Shown: positions 8,460 to 19,027 of the stretch, in pieces
Position numbering within the stretch: position 1 is the stretch's first letter
Layout of the letters: each line of letters opens with the position of its first letter
Assembly (NCBI RefSeq): GCF_029813115.1
Contig: NZ_JAPZDS010000023.1
Location: forward strand, 1 to 41,428
DNA: 41,428 nt
Reading direction: 5' to 3'
Origin: Aureimonas sp. SK2
GTDB taxonomy: Bacteria > Pseudomonadota > Alphaproteobacteria > Rhizobiales > Rhizobiaceae
Position numbers and translations under genes: made by a program
Notes under the pieces: generated by a model
Seen by the model: the letters and a program-made list of their open reading frames with translations, nothing else
Told to the model about the DNA's origin: nothing
The model's database searches: none

Positions 8460-9794
8460 CTACATCATCTCCGGCCGCTTGATAGCCGAGCCGTCCGAGA
8501 AGCGGCCGAGGCGGAAGGCATCGATCTCGACGAAGGGCGTGTCGTTGGTCGCCAGCTCGCTTGCCAACCGCCCGGCGCCCGGCCCCAGCGCGAAACCGTG
8601 GCCGCTGAAGCCGGTGGCGATCGTCAGGCCGCGCAGCCCGGCCGGATTGCCGATCACCGGTACGAGATCGGGCGAGGTGTCGATCAGCCCGGCCCAGGCC
8701 CCCGCGACGCCGATGCCCTTGAAGACGGGAAAGTCGGCGACGAGGGCTCGGATCGCTTCGTCCACCAAGTCCTGCTGGGGCACGGGGTCCATGATGCGGA
8801 TCCGCTCGAAGGGCGAGGTCTTGTCGAAGTCCCACGTGCCCCAGGCGTCGGGTCCGTTGAAGAACTGGCCGTTCAGCCTGTACTTGAGCTTCTTGGCGAT
8901 CTTGGCCTTCATCATCTCGCGGAACTTGGCGGCGTAGCGGATGCCCTGTGGCGCGAGATTGACGACGCCGTGGCCCGGCACGGAGATCGTGTAGCCGCCG
9001 TCGAGGCGGCGGCGCAGCGCATAGCCGGCGCCCGTCACGCAGCCCGCCTCGACGACCTCCGGGGCCGGCGTGGTGCGAAGCGCGGTACCCTCGATGTTGG
9101 CCACGGGCAGATCGATCCCGTGGCGACGCAGGAAGCGCGAGCTCCAGGCGCCGCCCGCCAGCACGGCGGCGTCGGCGCGGATCAGGCCGCGCTCGGTCCA
9201 CACGCCCGTCACCTGTCCGTTGGCGATGTCGAGGCCGCGCACGGCGCAGTTCTGGTGGAGCGAGGCACCGAGCGCCTGCGCGCCTTGCGCAATGGCAGGG
9301 GCGGCCATGCCGGGCTCGCCGCGCCCGTCGGTCGGCGACCAGAGGCCGCCGATCCAGGCGCTGGTGCTGCCCTTCATGCGCTCGAGCGCCTGCGCCTTCG
9401 TCAGGCTCTCGTTGGTGAAGCCCATGGCGCGGGCCTTCGCGCTCCATGCTTCCCATTTTGCGAGTTCGGCTTCGTCCTTGGTCACGTAGAGACAGCCGGT
9501 ACGGCGGAAGCCGAGGTCGGCGCCGATCTCCTCGCCCAGTTCTCCCCAGCGCCGAAGGCTGTACATGGCAAGCGGGAGTTCGTGTAGGTCGCGGTTCTGC
9601 TGGCGCACCCAGCCCCAGTTGCGCCCGGACTGCTCGCCCGCCACGATGCCCTTCTCGATCAGGGCGACGGACAGACCCTTGCGGGTCAGTTCGTAGGCGG
9701 TGGAAGTGCCGACGATGCCGGCCCCGATCACGACCACGTCCACCTTCCCGGGAAACGCGGGGCTGTCCTGGATACGGTTCACGACGATGCGCAT
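8460..9794 (-). CDS. DadA-like FAD-dependent oxidoreductase
   Basis: A 444-residue glycine/D-amino-acid oxidase (DAO) family protein. The FAD-binding dinucleotide motif VVVIGAGIVGTSTAYEL is at about residues 20-36 and the C-terminal FAD contact region ATGFSGHGFALGPGAGRL is present. It should oxidise an amine or amino-acid C-N bond, passing electrons to a quinone or oxygen. It is the last gene, 97 bases downstream of the permease, of the dipeptide-type ABC operon on the same strand, which suggests that its substrate is imported by that system (a D-amino acid, N-methyl amino acid or opine-like compound). The ATG at 9794 has GAGAG upstream. Confidence 0.9.
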   Translation of the reverse strand: MRIVVNRIQDSPAFPGKVDVVVIGAGIVGTSTAYELTRKGLSVALIEKGIVAGEQSGRNWGWVRQQNRDLHELPLAMYSLRRWGELGEEIGADLGFRRTGCLYVTKDEAELAKWEAWSAKARAMGFTNESLTKAQALERMKGSTSAWIGGLWSPTDGRGEPGMAAPAIAQGAQALGASLHQNCAVRGLDIANGQVTGVWTERGLIRADAAVLAGGAWSSRFLRRHGIDLPVANIEGTALRTTPAPEVVEAGCVTGAGYALRRRLDGGYTISVPGHGVVNLAPQGIRYAAKFREMMKAKIAKKLKYRLNGQFFNGPDAWGTWDFDKTSPFERIRIMDPVPQQDLVDEAIRALVADFPVFKGIGVAGAWAGLIDTSPDLVPVIGNPAGLRGLTIATGFSGHGFALGPGAGRLASELATNDTPFVEIDAFRLGRFSDGSAIKRPEMM

Positions 9795-9891
9795 GGCCTG
9801 TCTGTCTCTCGGGTATGATGCGCCGCGAGGGGCGGCTGTCTTTTCTGGCGAGGCGGCCGCGACGGGACGACCGCCTCGGATGTCCTCGGCC

Positions 9892-10773
9892 CTACTTGTG
9901 GTCGGCGCGCACGTCGAAGGCGTCGCGCAGTCCGTCGCCGATGAAGTTGAAGCTGGCGACCGCGATGGTGATGGCCGCGCCGGGAATGATGGCGAGCCAG
10001 GGGGCGCTGCCGAGATATTGCTGCGCGCCGTTCAGCATGTTGCCCCAGGAGGGAAGCGGCGGCTGGATGCCGTAGCCGAGGAAGCTGATATAGGCTTCCA
10101 TCAGGATGGCGCGCGCGACGGTCAGGGTCGCGGCCACGATGATCGGCCCGATGGCGTTCGGCAGGATCTCGCGGAACATGATGTGCGCGCCGCTGAGGCC
10201 GAGCATGCGGCCGGCCAGCACGAACTCGCGCTCGCGCAAGGAGCGCACTTCGGTCTCGACGATGCGCGCGACCTCCATCCAGCTCGTCAGCGCGATGACG
10301 ACCGTGATCATCGTGGCGCTGGGCTTGAGCGCCGCCGCGAGCGCCAGCACCAGGAAGATCGAGGGAAAGGACAGGAACCCGTCCACCGTGCGCATGAGCA
10401 CCGTGCCCACCCAGCCGCCGCGATAGCCCGCGACGACGCCGACCAGCGTTCCGATGATCGTGGACAGGAGCATGGCCGAGAAGCCGACGGCCAGCGAGAT
10501 GCGCCCGGCCTCGAAGAGACGGGCGGCGATGTCGCGCCCGAGCGGATCGGTGCCGAGATAGTGCTGGCCGGTGAAGGGCGGCGCGAAGCGCGCGCGCAGA
10601 TCGATGTTCAGCGAGGTGTAGGGCAGGAGATAAGGGCCGACGGCACAGGCCAGAACCAGCATCGCGATCATCGCCACCCCGAACAGGGCGAGGTTGTTGC
10701 GCCGGAAGCGACGGGCCGTGCGGCTGCGCCACCAGCGCTCTCGGAGGGGATGGGGGAGGGCGACGGTGGTCAT
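9892..10773 (-). CDS. ABC transporter permease, DppC/OppC type
   Basis: A 293-residue inner-membrane permease. It has the OppC N-terminal segment followed by one membrane helix (near the start), a periplasmic loop with HYLGTDPLGRDIAARL, then five more helices. The cytoplasmic coupling loop EFVLAGRMLGLSGAHIMFREILPNA is clear. It pairs with the DppB-like permease encoded immediately upstream. I chose ATG 10773 because AGGGAG lies 9 bases before it; an ATG at 10809, 3 bases after the previous stop, would add 12 residues and remains possible. Confidence 0.92.
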   Translation of the reverse strand: MTTVALPHPLRERWWRSRTARRFRRNNLALFGVAMIAMLVLACAVGPYLLPYTSLNIDLRARFAPPFTGQHYLGTDPLGRDIAARLFEAGRISLAVGFSAMLLSTIIGTLVGVVAGYRGGWVGTVLMRTVDGFLSFPSIFLVLALAAALKPSATMITVVIALTSWMEVARIVETEVRSLREREFVLAGRMLGLSGAHIMFREILPNAIGPIIVAATLTVARAILMEAYISFLGYGIQPPLPSWGNMLNGAQQYLGSAPWLAIIPGAAITIAVASFNFIGDGLRDAFDVRADHK

Positions 10774-10812
10774 GGCGGCTGACTCCCTGTCTCGAACGAT
10801 GAAGGACATGGC

Positions 10813-11763
10813 TCAGGCCAACCGGATGCGGGGGTCGATCAGGGCGACCGCGATGTCCGCGAGAAGATTGCTGACGATGACGAGGATCGCCGAGAACATC
10901 AGGAGGCCCATCACCACGGGATAGTCGCTGTAGCCGAGGCTATCGAGAAAGAGACGCCCCATGCCCGGCCAGGTGAACACCGTCTCGGTGACGAGCGCGC
11001 CCGTCAGCACGCTGGGAAGCTGGATGCCGGCGAGGGTCACCATGGGCAGGAGCGCGTTGCCGACGACGTGCTTCATCAGGATGCGCCGCTCGGACAGGCC
11101 CTTGGCGCGGGCCGTCTTGACGAAGTCCTGGTTGATGACGTCGAGCGTCGCCGAGCGCATGTAGCGGCTCCAGACGGCGACATGGACGAGGGCGAGCACG
11201 ACGCTCGGCAGGATGAGGTGGTGGAGATAGTCCAGCACCGTCTCGTCGCCGATCGTGTACATGTTGCCGGCCGGCAGCCAGCCGAGCTTCAGCGAGAAGA
11301 CGTAGATGCCGACGAGACCGAACCAGAAGGTCGGGATCGACAGGGCCACCATGGCGCCGACCGTTGAGATCGTGTCGAAGACCGAGCCGCGATGCGTCGC
11401 GCTGCGGATGCCGATCCAGGCGCCGAGGGCCACGGCGATGACGGTGGACGAGCCCATCAGGAGGAAGGTCGCCCAGAGGTGGCGGCCGATCACCTCGAGA
11501 ACGGGGTTCCCGTCGCGGAACGACACGCCCCAGTCGCCCTGCACGAGCCGCCAGGCCCATTCGGCATATTGCACGTAGAGCGGGCGGTTCAGGCCGAGCT
11601 GCTCGCTGAGGCGTGCGAGGTCCTCCTGCGTCATGCTCGAGTCGAGGCCGAACTGCGCCAGCGGACCCCCGGGCAGAAGGTTCAGCACCACGAAGCCGAT
11701 CACCGAGACGATCAGCAAAAGGACGAGGCTCTGGAAAAGCCGTTTGAGGAGGAAGCCGTGCAT
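10813..11763 (-). CDS. ABC transporter permease, DppB/OppB type
   Basis: A 316-residue inner-membrane permease with the classic DppB N-terminal helix (RLFQSLVLLLIVSVIGFVVL), the periplasmic segment with LGLNRPLYVQYAEW and the coupling loop DFVKTARAKGLSERRILMKHV. Six membrane segments are visible. It forms the heterodimeric channel with the next gene, 39 bases or fewer away depending on that start. A GAAGGG precedes the ATG. The gene is 74 bases downstream of the binding-protein gene. Confidence 0.93.
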   Translation of the reverse strand: MHGFLLKRLFQSLVLLLIVSVIGFVVLNLLPGGPLAQFGLDSSMTQEDLARLSEQLGLNRPLYVQYAEWAWRLVQGDWGVSFRDGNPVLEVIGRHLWATFLLMGSSTVIAVALGAWIGIRSATHRGSVFDTISTVGAMVALSIPTFWFGLVGIYVFSLKLGWLPAGNMYTIGDETVLDYLHHLILPSVVLALVHVAVWSRYMRSATLDVINQDFVKTARAKGLSERRILMKHVVGNALLPMVTLAGIQLPSVLTGALVTETVFTWPGMGRLFLDSLGYSDYPVVMGLLMFSAILVIVSNLLADIAVALIDPRIRLA

Positions 11764-11837
11764 TCAGCTCATGCCCTTCGGGTGGAGGCCGGAGGCGGTG
11801 CCCTCCGCCGGCGGGCGGCGGAGGGCGGCGGAGACGA

Positions 11838-13505
11838 TCAGGCCTTCCAGCGCCAGACCGCGGCGTGCGAGGACGCCGTGCGCGTGTTGGGGTTGAAGAC
11901 GAAGCCCTCCAGACCCGCTTTGTGGCCCATGACGTTCGTGTTCACGAACAGCGGCATGAAGGGCAGGTCCTCGCGAACGATCTGCTGCACCTCCTGATAG
12001 ACCGCCTTGCGTTCGTCGATATCGAAGGTGCCGCGCCCCTTGGCCAGGAGCTCGTCCACCTTCGGGTTCGCGTACTGCATCACGTTCGACCCCTTGCCGC
12101 CCTTCGCGACGCTGGAGGTGGAGGCGAAGCGGTTGGTGACGTCCGGGTCGGAGGCGATCAGGAAGTTGACGCCCGAGATGGCGGTGTCGAACTGCGACTT
12201 GACCCAGAAATCGCCCCACATCACCGCGGCCGGCAGGTTGGAGATGGTCATCTCCACGCCGAGGTCGCGATAGATCTGCTGGATGTACTGCTGAACCTGC
12301 TCGCGCAGATGGTTGCCCGCCGTGGTGGAGTTGGCGAAGGACAGGCGCACGCCGTCCTTGGCACGGATTCCGTCCGAGCCCGGCACCCAGCCCGCGTCGT
12401 CGAGCATCTTGCGGGCCGCTTCGAGGTCGAAGGCCTGAACCGGCAGGTTCGGGTCGTAGTAGGGGGACTGCGGCGGCATGAAGGTCTCGGTGACCGACGG
12501 GACGCCGTAGTAGATTCCGTCGATGATCGACTGCCGGTCGAGCGCGGCGTAAAGCGCCTTGCGCACCGCCGGGTCCTTGAACTGGGGCCGCTCGAGGTTG
12601 AAGAAGATGCCCTCGATCGAGGACCCGGTTTCGGTCTCGACCACGCGGTCGGCCAGCGTCTTGGCCTCCTCGTAGTGGTCGGCCGTGATGTAGGCCTGAT
12701 CCACCAGATCGACGTCGCCGCTCTGGAACTGGGTGTAGAGCACCGTCATGTCGGGGATGTACTTGAAGACGAGCTGCTCGATGAACGGCCCTTCGCCGAA
12801 ATAGTCCTTGTTGGCGACGAGCTCGACGCGGTCGCCCGCCACGCGCTGGCTCCACTTGAAGGCGCCGGTGCCCACGGGCGCCTGGTTGAAGGCCGCCGCG
12901 TTCACGTCGGCCTCCTTCTCCAGGATGTGCTTCGGCACGATGAAGGTTTCGGCGAGGAAGGCGAGATAGGGCGCGAAGGGGCTTTCCATGCGCCAGGTGA
13001 TCTCGGTCGGCGAGACCACGTTGATGTCACGGACCAGCGCGTGCCCGCCCGTGCGCCAGGCGCGGAACTTCGGATCGACGATCAGCTCGATCGTGTACCT
13101 CACGTCCTCGGCGGTGAACGGCGTGCCGTCGTGCCAGGTCACGCCGTCGCGCAGCTTGATCCGCCAGTTCAGGCCGTCGGCGGAGATGCCGCCGTTCTCG
13201 AGGGTCGGCACCTCGGCGGCGAGGTTGGGCTGGATCGTGCCCTGCGCGTCGATGCGGAACAGGGCGTCGAAGACCGAGAACGCGACCGCGTCGTCCACTT
13301 CGGCATGGACCATCAGCGGATTGAAGACCGTCGGTTCCTGCGACATGCCGACGACCACACGGCCCTTGGGCGCCTCGCTCCCTTGAGCGAAGGCGGCGCC
13401 GCCCAGGAACTGGGGGGCGACGAAGGCGGCAAGCCCGCTCGCCGCCATCAGGCGCAGGGCTTCGCGGCGCGAAAGGCCCGACTTCGGGGTGGTCGTGTCC
13501 GTCAT
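11838..13505 (-). CDS. ABC transporter substrate-binding protein, family 5 (Tat-exported)
   Basis: A 555-residue periplasmic solute-binding protein of the dipeptide/opine/nickel family 5. The N-terminus has a twin-arginine signal (SRREALRLMAASG, residues 10-22) with a probable cleavage after AFA about residue 40. The mature part starts with GRVVVGMSQEPTVFNPL and has the WHDGTPFTAEDV signature typical of the family. It defines specificity for the two permeases and the fused ATPase around it. Start ATG 13505 has GGAG 8 bases upstream. Placing a binding protein between the ATPase and the permeases is a less common order. Its ligand is unknown. Confidence 0.93.
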   Translation of the reverse strand: MTDTTTPKSGLSRREALRLMAASGLAAFVAPQFLGGAAFAQGSEAPKGRVVVGMSQEPTVFNPLMVHAEVDDAVAFSVFDALFRIDAQGTIQPNLAAEVPTLENGGISADGLNWRIKLRDGVTWHDGTPFTAEDVRYTIELIVDPKFRAWRTGGHALVRDINVVSPTEITWRMESPFAPYLAFLAETFIVPKHILEKEADVNAAAFNQAPVGTGAFKWSQRVAGDRVELVANKDYFGEGPFIEQLVFKYIPDMTVLYTQFQSGDVDLVDQAYITADHYEEAKTLADRVVETETGSSIEGIFFNLERPQFKDPAVRKALYAALDRQSIIDGIYYGVPSVTETFMPPQSPYYDPNLPVQAFDLEAARKMLDDAGWVPGSDGIRAKDGVRLSFANSTTAGNHLREQVQQYIQQIYRDLGVEMTISNLPAAVMWGDFWVKSQFDTAISGVNFLIASDPDVTNRFASTSSVAKGGKGSNVMQYANPKVDELLAKGRGTFDIDERKAVYQEVQQIVREDLPFMPLFVNTNVMGHKAGLEGFVFNPNTRTASSHAAVWRWKA

Positions 13506-13568
13506 GACGTCGTCTCCATTCCAGGTTGCGTTGCAGGTTTCGGGTGTCGGGCGGGTGCGCTCGGGCCG

Positions 13569-15239
<1,671 letters not shown>

Positions 15240-15606
15240 CGAACCTTTCCTTTGTCAGTGCAGCCAGTGGGATCGGCGCGACATTGGTTGGACAATTCAG
15301 CTTCCGATACCTAGGCTTCTGCTTGAAAGAGATCGGGTGCTTATGGGATATTCTTGCTTGAAGGTGGGTATCGGACGTTCCAGTGCGGCGCTTTTATTCC
15401 CAACTGCTTTGGTTCCGCGACTGAGTGTTACGCATTTGTGGCAAACTAACTTGCTGCATTTTGCGGGCGCGGCGGCACGAGCTGCTGCAAATTGTCCATG
15501 TTTCAGCATCTTTTGCTTCGTAAAGAGGTCTTCGGTCTCCTCTTAGGGGCGGGCCTCATAGTTCAGAGCCGGTGGCGCTGACCTGGAAAACTGGTCCGGA
15601 CGGCGT
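15240..15606. promoter_or_regulatory. Upstream region of the dipeptide-type operon with inverted and direct repeats
   Basis: The leader is AT-richer than its surroundings. TCCGATACC (15303-15311) and GGTATCGGA (15367-15375) form a perfect 9-bp inverted repeat around about 55 bases. Inside and overlapping it, TGCTTGAA occurs twice in direct orientation (15320-15327 and 15355-15362). These could be regulator sites, but no regulator gene belongs to this operon and no confident -35/-10 pair could be assigned. From about 15545 the sequence is merging into transposon debris. Confidence 0.35.
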
Positions 15607-16071
15607 GAGAATTTTCGGGCGCGATTTCTCGACGAGAGGAGAGAGCCGACCCTCGACTGCCATACGAGAGAGGTTCTCGCGACCTGTGCGAGGACGAACT
15701 TCCGGGCGTATCAGGTCGCCGAGGAACTTGACCGGCTGGTCGCCCATTGTGGCAAGCCGGCGAGCATTCGGGTGGACAACGGTCCTGAGTTCGCTGGTCG
15801 GATGCTCGATCAAAGGGCTTATCTGAACAAGGTCGAGCTGGACTTCTCGAAACCGGGAAAGCCGACGGACAACGGCTTCATCGAAGCCTTCAACGCCCGC
15901 CTGGGCAGCGAATGTCTGAACGCCTCCTGGTTCCTGTCCATGGCGGGCGCTAGGGTCCGGATCGAGGCCTGGCGGGAGGACTACAACCACCACCGTCCGC
16001 ACGCGAGCCTCTCGAAACTTGACCCCGGCCGAGTTCGTGGATCAACTCACAAGAGCCCTAGAACTCTCATG
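15607..16071 (+). pseudogene. IS3-family transposase remnant (5'-truncated, frameshifted)
   Basis: The reading frame gives the C-terminal half of an IS3-family DDE transposase: LDCHTREVLA, the second Asp in VDNGPEF (at 15772), the conserved DFSKPGKPTDN and the Glu in GFIEAFNARL, then YNHHRPHASL. The first catalytic Asp region and orfA are missing. Near 16015 one extra base shifts the frame; the expected ending LTPAEFVDQLTRALELS continues in the other frame and stops at 16071. The element is therefore dead. It separates the dipeptide-type operon from the TetR island. Confidence 0.8.
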
Positions 16072-16337
16072 ACACGTGGGCCAAAGTTCCGGTCAGAACC
16101 ATCGTTGGGCGGACCTTAGCGAACCGTGGCCGAAATTTAACGGGTCACGTCAGGGGGGCCTCGTTCAGCGAACGATTAATCCTGTCGTTTGATGGCGGCT
16201 TTCGGGACGGTCATCCCAACCCGCGATCATGCGTGATGGGTCGCTTGCGGATGGACTGCCGGAGGCTTGGGCACCGCTCCCTTAGATCGCGGGAGCACGC
16301 TTCCCCTTGCTGCGGACCGCACCGATCCCTGAGTCCG

Positions 16338-16889
16338 TCAGCGCACGCGCATACCGTTGAAGAGCAGATCCACCAGATGGGCAACACGCGGCGTCGGTCT
16401 GCTGTCCTTTTCGACCGCGATGGAGATGGCGCTTACGACGCAAACGACGTCGTCGAAGCTGGCGTCCTCGCGCACGACCCCGGCCTCCTTCGCGCGTCGG
16501 AGAAGGCGATGCCCCTCTTCGGTGATCGCGTTGCAGCCGGGCGTCCCATGTTGGATGACGGTCCCGAGCGAAGCGGCGAGGCTCTGATACACGCTCGTGT
16601 TCAGCGCGAGTTCCTCGATAAAGCGACGCAGGGCATCCTCCGGCTCATGATCCGCATCCCGAGCGCGGCTCGCTTCCGCGACCGACGTGAAACGTTCGTC
16701 GCTGGTGGCCGCGAGAAGCGCCTCCCGCGTCGGAAAGCGGCGGTAGAGCGTGCCGGCCCCGACCTTGGCCCGCTTGGCCACCTCGTCCAGCGACACGCTC
16801 GCCCCCCGTTCCAGGAAGAGTTCCTCCGCCGCGACGAGGATGCGTTGGCGGTTCCGTTCCGCATCGGCGCGCAGCCCACTATCGCTCAT
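16338..16889 (-). CDS. TetR/AcrR family transcriptional repressor
   Basis: A 183-residue TetR-family regulator. The N-terminal helix-turn-helix (about residues 10-55) includes RQRILVAAEELFLERG and SLDEVAKRAKVGAGTLYRRF; the C-terminal domain matches the SBP/TetR-C-type helical ligand-binding region. The ATG at 16889 follows a GGGGAG. It is transcribed divergently from the SDR gene, and two 21-bp palindromes in the 75-bp gap are positioned as operators, so it most likely represses both itself and the SDR/hydrolase transcript. The inducer is unknown. Confidence 0.92.
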   Translation of the reverse strand: MSDSGLRADAERNRQRILVAAEELFLERGASVSLDEVAKRAKVGAGTLYRRFPTREALLAATSDERFTSVAEASRARDADHEPEDALRRFIEELALNTSVYQSLAASLGTVIQHGTPGCNAITEEGHRLLRRAKEAGVVREDASFDDVVCVVSAISIAVEKDSRPTPRVAHLVDLLFNGMRVR

Positions 16890-16903
16890 GCTTTCTCCCC
16901 GGC

Positions 16904-16953
16904 TTGCAAAGTGGAGAATGTCTCCATATCGTAAGTGGAGAAACAGTCCACTT
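16904..16953 (+). promoter_or_regulatory. SDR promoter with two tandem TetR-type operators
   Basis: TTGCAA (16904-16909), a 17-base spacer and TATCGT (16927-16932) make a sigma70-like promoter reading into the SDR gene. Operator 1 (16909-16929) is AAGTGGA-N7-TCCATAT, with a perfect core TGGAGA-ATG-TCTCCA at 16912-16926, inside the spacer. Operator 2 (16933-16953) is a perfect AAGTGGA-N7-TCCACTT palindrome covering the likely start of transcription. Centres are 24 bases apart. Assigning them to the adjacent TetR protein is inference from position. Confidence 0.75.
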
Positions 16954-16964
16954 GAGCGCATGAT

Positions 16965-17711
16965 ATGATGACAAAGCGGTTCGACGACAAGGTCGTGGTG
17001 GTCACAGGCGGAAGCGACGGCATCGGGTTGGCGTCCGCGCGGCGCTTTGCGGAGGAAGGGGCTCGGGTCTACATCACCGGACGGCGACAGGAGCTCCTTG
17101 ACGAGGCGGTCGACCACATCGGTCACGGTGCCGTCGGCGTGCGGGGGGACGTTACGAATGTCGCCGACCTCGCGTCGCTCTACGAGCGCGTCGGGCGTGA
17201 CCATGGCAGGGTCGACGTCGTCTTCGCCAACGCGGGCATGCACCAGCCCGTCCCGCTCGAGGCGATCGAGGAAGCGCACTTCGACTCGACCTTCGGCCTC
17301 AACGTGAAGGGCCTGCTCTTCACCGTGCAGAAGGCGCTGCCTCTGATGTCGCAAGGAGGCGTCATCGTCCTCAACGGTTCGATCGCGGGATCGAAGGCCT
17401 ATCCCGGACAGTCGCTCTACAATGCCAGCAAGGCGGCGGTCCGGTCCTTCGCGCGAAGCTGGACCATCGACCTGAAGGACCGCGGCATCCGCGTGAACGT
17501 CGTCTCTCCCGGCGCGACCGAGACCCGGCTGATGCGCGGATACTTCGACGCCGCCCCGGGGACGGAAGAGGCAGTGGTGAGTGGGGTTCCGCTCGGGCGC
17601 CTCGGGCACCTCGAGGAGGTCGCGGCTGCCGTGCTGTACCTCGCGTCGAGCGAGAGCAGCTTCGTCGCGGGCCACGAGCTCTTCGTCGATGGCGGGGTCG
17701 CGGCGGTCTGA
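16965..17711 (+). CDS. SDR family oxidoreductase (TetR-controlled)
   Basis: A 248-residue classical short-chain dehydrogenase. The cofactor motif TGGSDGIG is at residues 14-21, NAG at 89-91, and the triad Ser139, Tyr152, Lys156 (YNASK) is complete; the C-terminal GHELFVDGG is typical. Small dehydrogenases next to divergent TetR repressors commonly respond to reactive carbonyls or quinones, but that is inference. Start: ATG 16965 and ATG 16968 are adjacent; either is possible. The exported hydrolase follows 69 bases downstream on the same strand. Confidence 0.92.
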   Translation: MMTKRFDDKVVVVTGGSDGIGLASARRFAEEGARVYITGRRQELLDEAVDHIGHGAVGVRGDVTNVADLASLYERVGRDHGRVDVVFANAGMHQPVPLEAIEEAHFDSTFGLNVKGLLFTVQKALPLMSQGGVIVLNGSIAGSKAYPGQSLYNASKAAVRSFARSWTIDLKDRGIRVNVVSPGATETRLMRGYFDAAPGTEEAVVSGVPLGRLGHLEEVAAAVLYLASSESSFVAGHELFVDGGVAAV

Positions 17712-17780
17712 TCTCGCGCCGGACTTCAGGACGCGGAGGGAGCCACGCTTGACGCTCCCACATCCTTGAAAGGACATACG

Positions 17781-18575
17781 ATGCTCATGAAGAGAACCAT
17801 GGCTGCCGCCCTGCTGGCGCTGTCGGTCACAGCACCTGCCTACGCCATGGAACCCACTGACGCCGGAGCGCCGAACAAGGTCGTCGCATCCGCCTCGTCA
17901 CCGGCGAGCCATGTCGTGCTGGTGCATGGCGGCACGACGGATGGCTCGGGATGGAAGGATGTCTTCGAAATCCTGCGATCCAGGGGACTGACGGTCACCA
18001 TCGTTCAGTTGCCCCATACCAGCCTTCAGGACGACATCGCGGCGGTGAAGCTGGCCGTCTCCTCGTCGGGCGGCCCGACCGTTCTGGTCGGCCACAGCTA
18101 CGGCGGCGCCGTCATCACCGAGGCCGGAGTCGCGCCAAACGTGAAGGCCCTGGTGTACGTCGCGGCCCTCCAACCCGACAGGGGCGAAAGCTTGGTCGAA
18201 ATCAGCAGCCGCTTTCCGATGGGCATCGATTCGACGATGCTCGACGACGAGAGGTTCGTTCCCAACCGCTCGAGCTATCACGACATGATCGGCGCCGACC
18301 TTCCCGTCGACGTCACCGACTTCATGGCGGCGTCGGCAAAGCCGATGAGGGTGGACACGTTCCGGATGCGCTTCGAGAAAGCCGCATGGCACGACAAGCC
18401 GTCGTTCGGCATCGTGACGACGGAGGACAAGGTTCTCCCGCCCGACTTTCTGCGCTGGATGTATGCCCGCACCTCGACGAAGGTGAAGGAGATCAAGTCG
18501 AGCCACATGGTCTACATGTCGCATCCGCAGGAAACGGCGGACGTCATTCTCGAGGCCGTCAACGCCGGCAGTTGA
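17781..18575 (+). CDS. Exported alpha/beta hydrolase
   Basis: A 264-residue alpha/beta-fold hydrolase with an N-terminal Sec signal peptide (MKRTMAAALLALSVTAPAYA, cleavage near residue 22). The oxyanion region is VLVHGGTTDG (46-55) and the nucleophile elbow is GHSYGG with Ser106. Asp in TTEDKVLPP and His in SSHMVYMSHP complete the triad. The family includes esterases related to salicylate- and plant-type hydrolases; the substrate is not evident. I chose ATG 17781 because AAAGGA lies 6 bases before it; a TTG at 17766 is less likely. It probably shares the TetR-regulated transcript of the SDR. Confidence 0.88.
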   Translation: MLMKRTMAAALLALSVTAPAYAMEPTDAGAPNKVVASASSPASHVVLVHGGTTDGSGWKDVFEILRSRGLTVTIVQLPHTSLQDDIAAVKLAVSSSGGPTVLVGHSYGGAVITEAGVAPNVKALVYVAALQPDRGESLVEISSRFPMGIDSTMLDDERFVPNRSSYHDMIGADLPVDVTDFMAASAKPMRVDTFRMRFEKAAWHDKPSFGIVTTEDKVLPPDFLRWMYARTSTKVKEIKSSHMVYMSHPQETADVILEAVNAGS

Positions 18576-18676
18576 CGGAGGGCACGGCCGACGAGCGTGA
18601 ACCGGGACAACCGCTCAATCCATCGCTTCCTCGGGTCCGCTTCGCCTACGCTGATCGGCGCGACTGGGTGGGAAGG

Positions 18677-18721
18677 CGACTGTCCGCTCCCTGAGCAAGA
18701 ATGGCGAGGAGCGGACAGTCG
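18677..18721. repeat. 14-bp perfect inverted repeat (hairpin)
   Basis: CGACTGTCCGCTCC (18677-18690) and GGAGCGGACAGTCG (18708-18721) are exact reverse complements around a 17-base loop, 101 bases past the hydrolase stop. There is no T tract, so it is not a textbook terminator. It could be the end of a decayed insertion element or a processed mRNA end. Confidence 0.6.
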
Positions 18722-18817
18722 GACGCCTCGGATTGAGGAGATGCACGACGGCAATGGGTTCGAGCAGTGCCCGATCGCGTCGGGCTGGTCGGCTGCGGAG
18801 ACGTGGTCGTAGGCTAT

Positions 18818-19027
18818 AGGTTGTTATGAACCTTGGACAGGTGTTGTGCTGGCCGCACGGGATCGCCGGATAGGAGCCGGGCGCAGCCACGGCAGCAGCG
18901 GCTGCCGGAGATAGCACCGCTATCGGCAAGGCCGGCGACGCCCTCCGGCGATCCCGTGCGGCCAGCCCAAAGTGTCGGATGACTTCCCTCATCCGACCCA
19001 ACGCCTGTCCAAGGTTCATAACAGCCT
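18818..19027. mobile_element. MITE-like 210-bp inverted-repeat element
   Basis: Outer arms of 29 bp (18818-18846 and 18999-19027; AGGYTGTTATGAACC then TTGGACAGGYGTTG) are reverse complements with two mismatches. Inner 22-bp arms (18849-18870 and 18944-18965) are perfect. The right arm carries an extra segment that is itself a hairpin, GTCGGATGA-N6-TCATCCGAC (18974-18997). The centre has two more small palindromes: GGCAGC-N4-GCTGCC (18891-18906) and GATAGC-ACC-GCTATC (18910-18924). No coding frame is evident. The ends resemble terminal inverted repeats of a non-autonomous element; no clear target duplication is visible. Confidence 0.6.
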
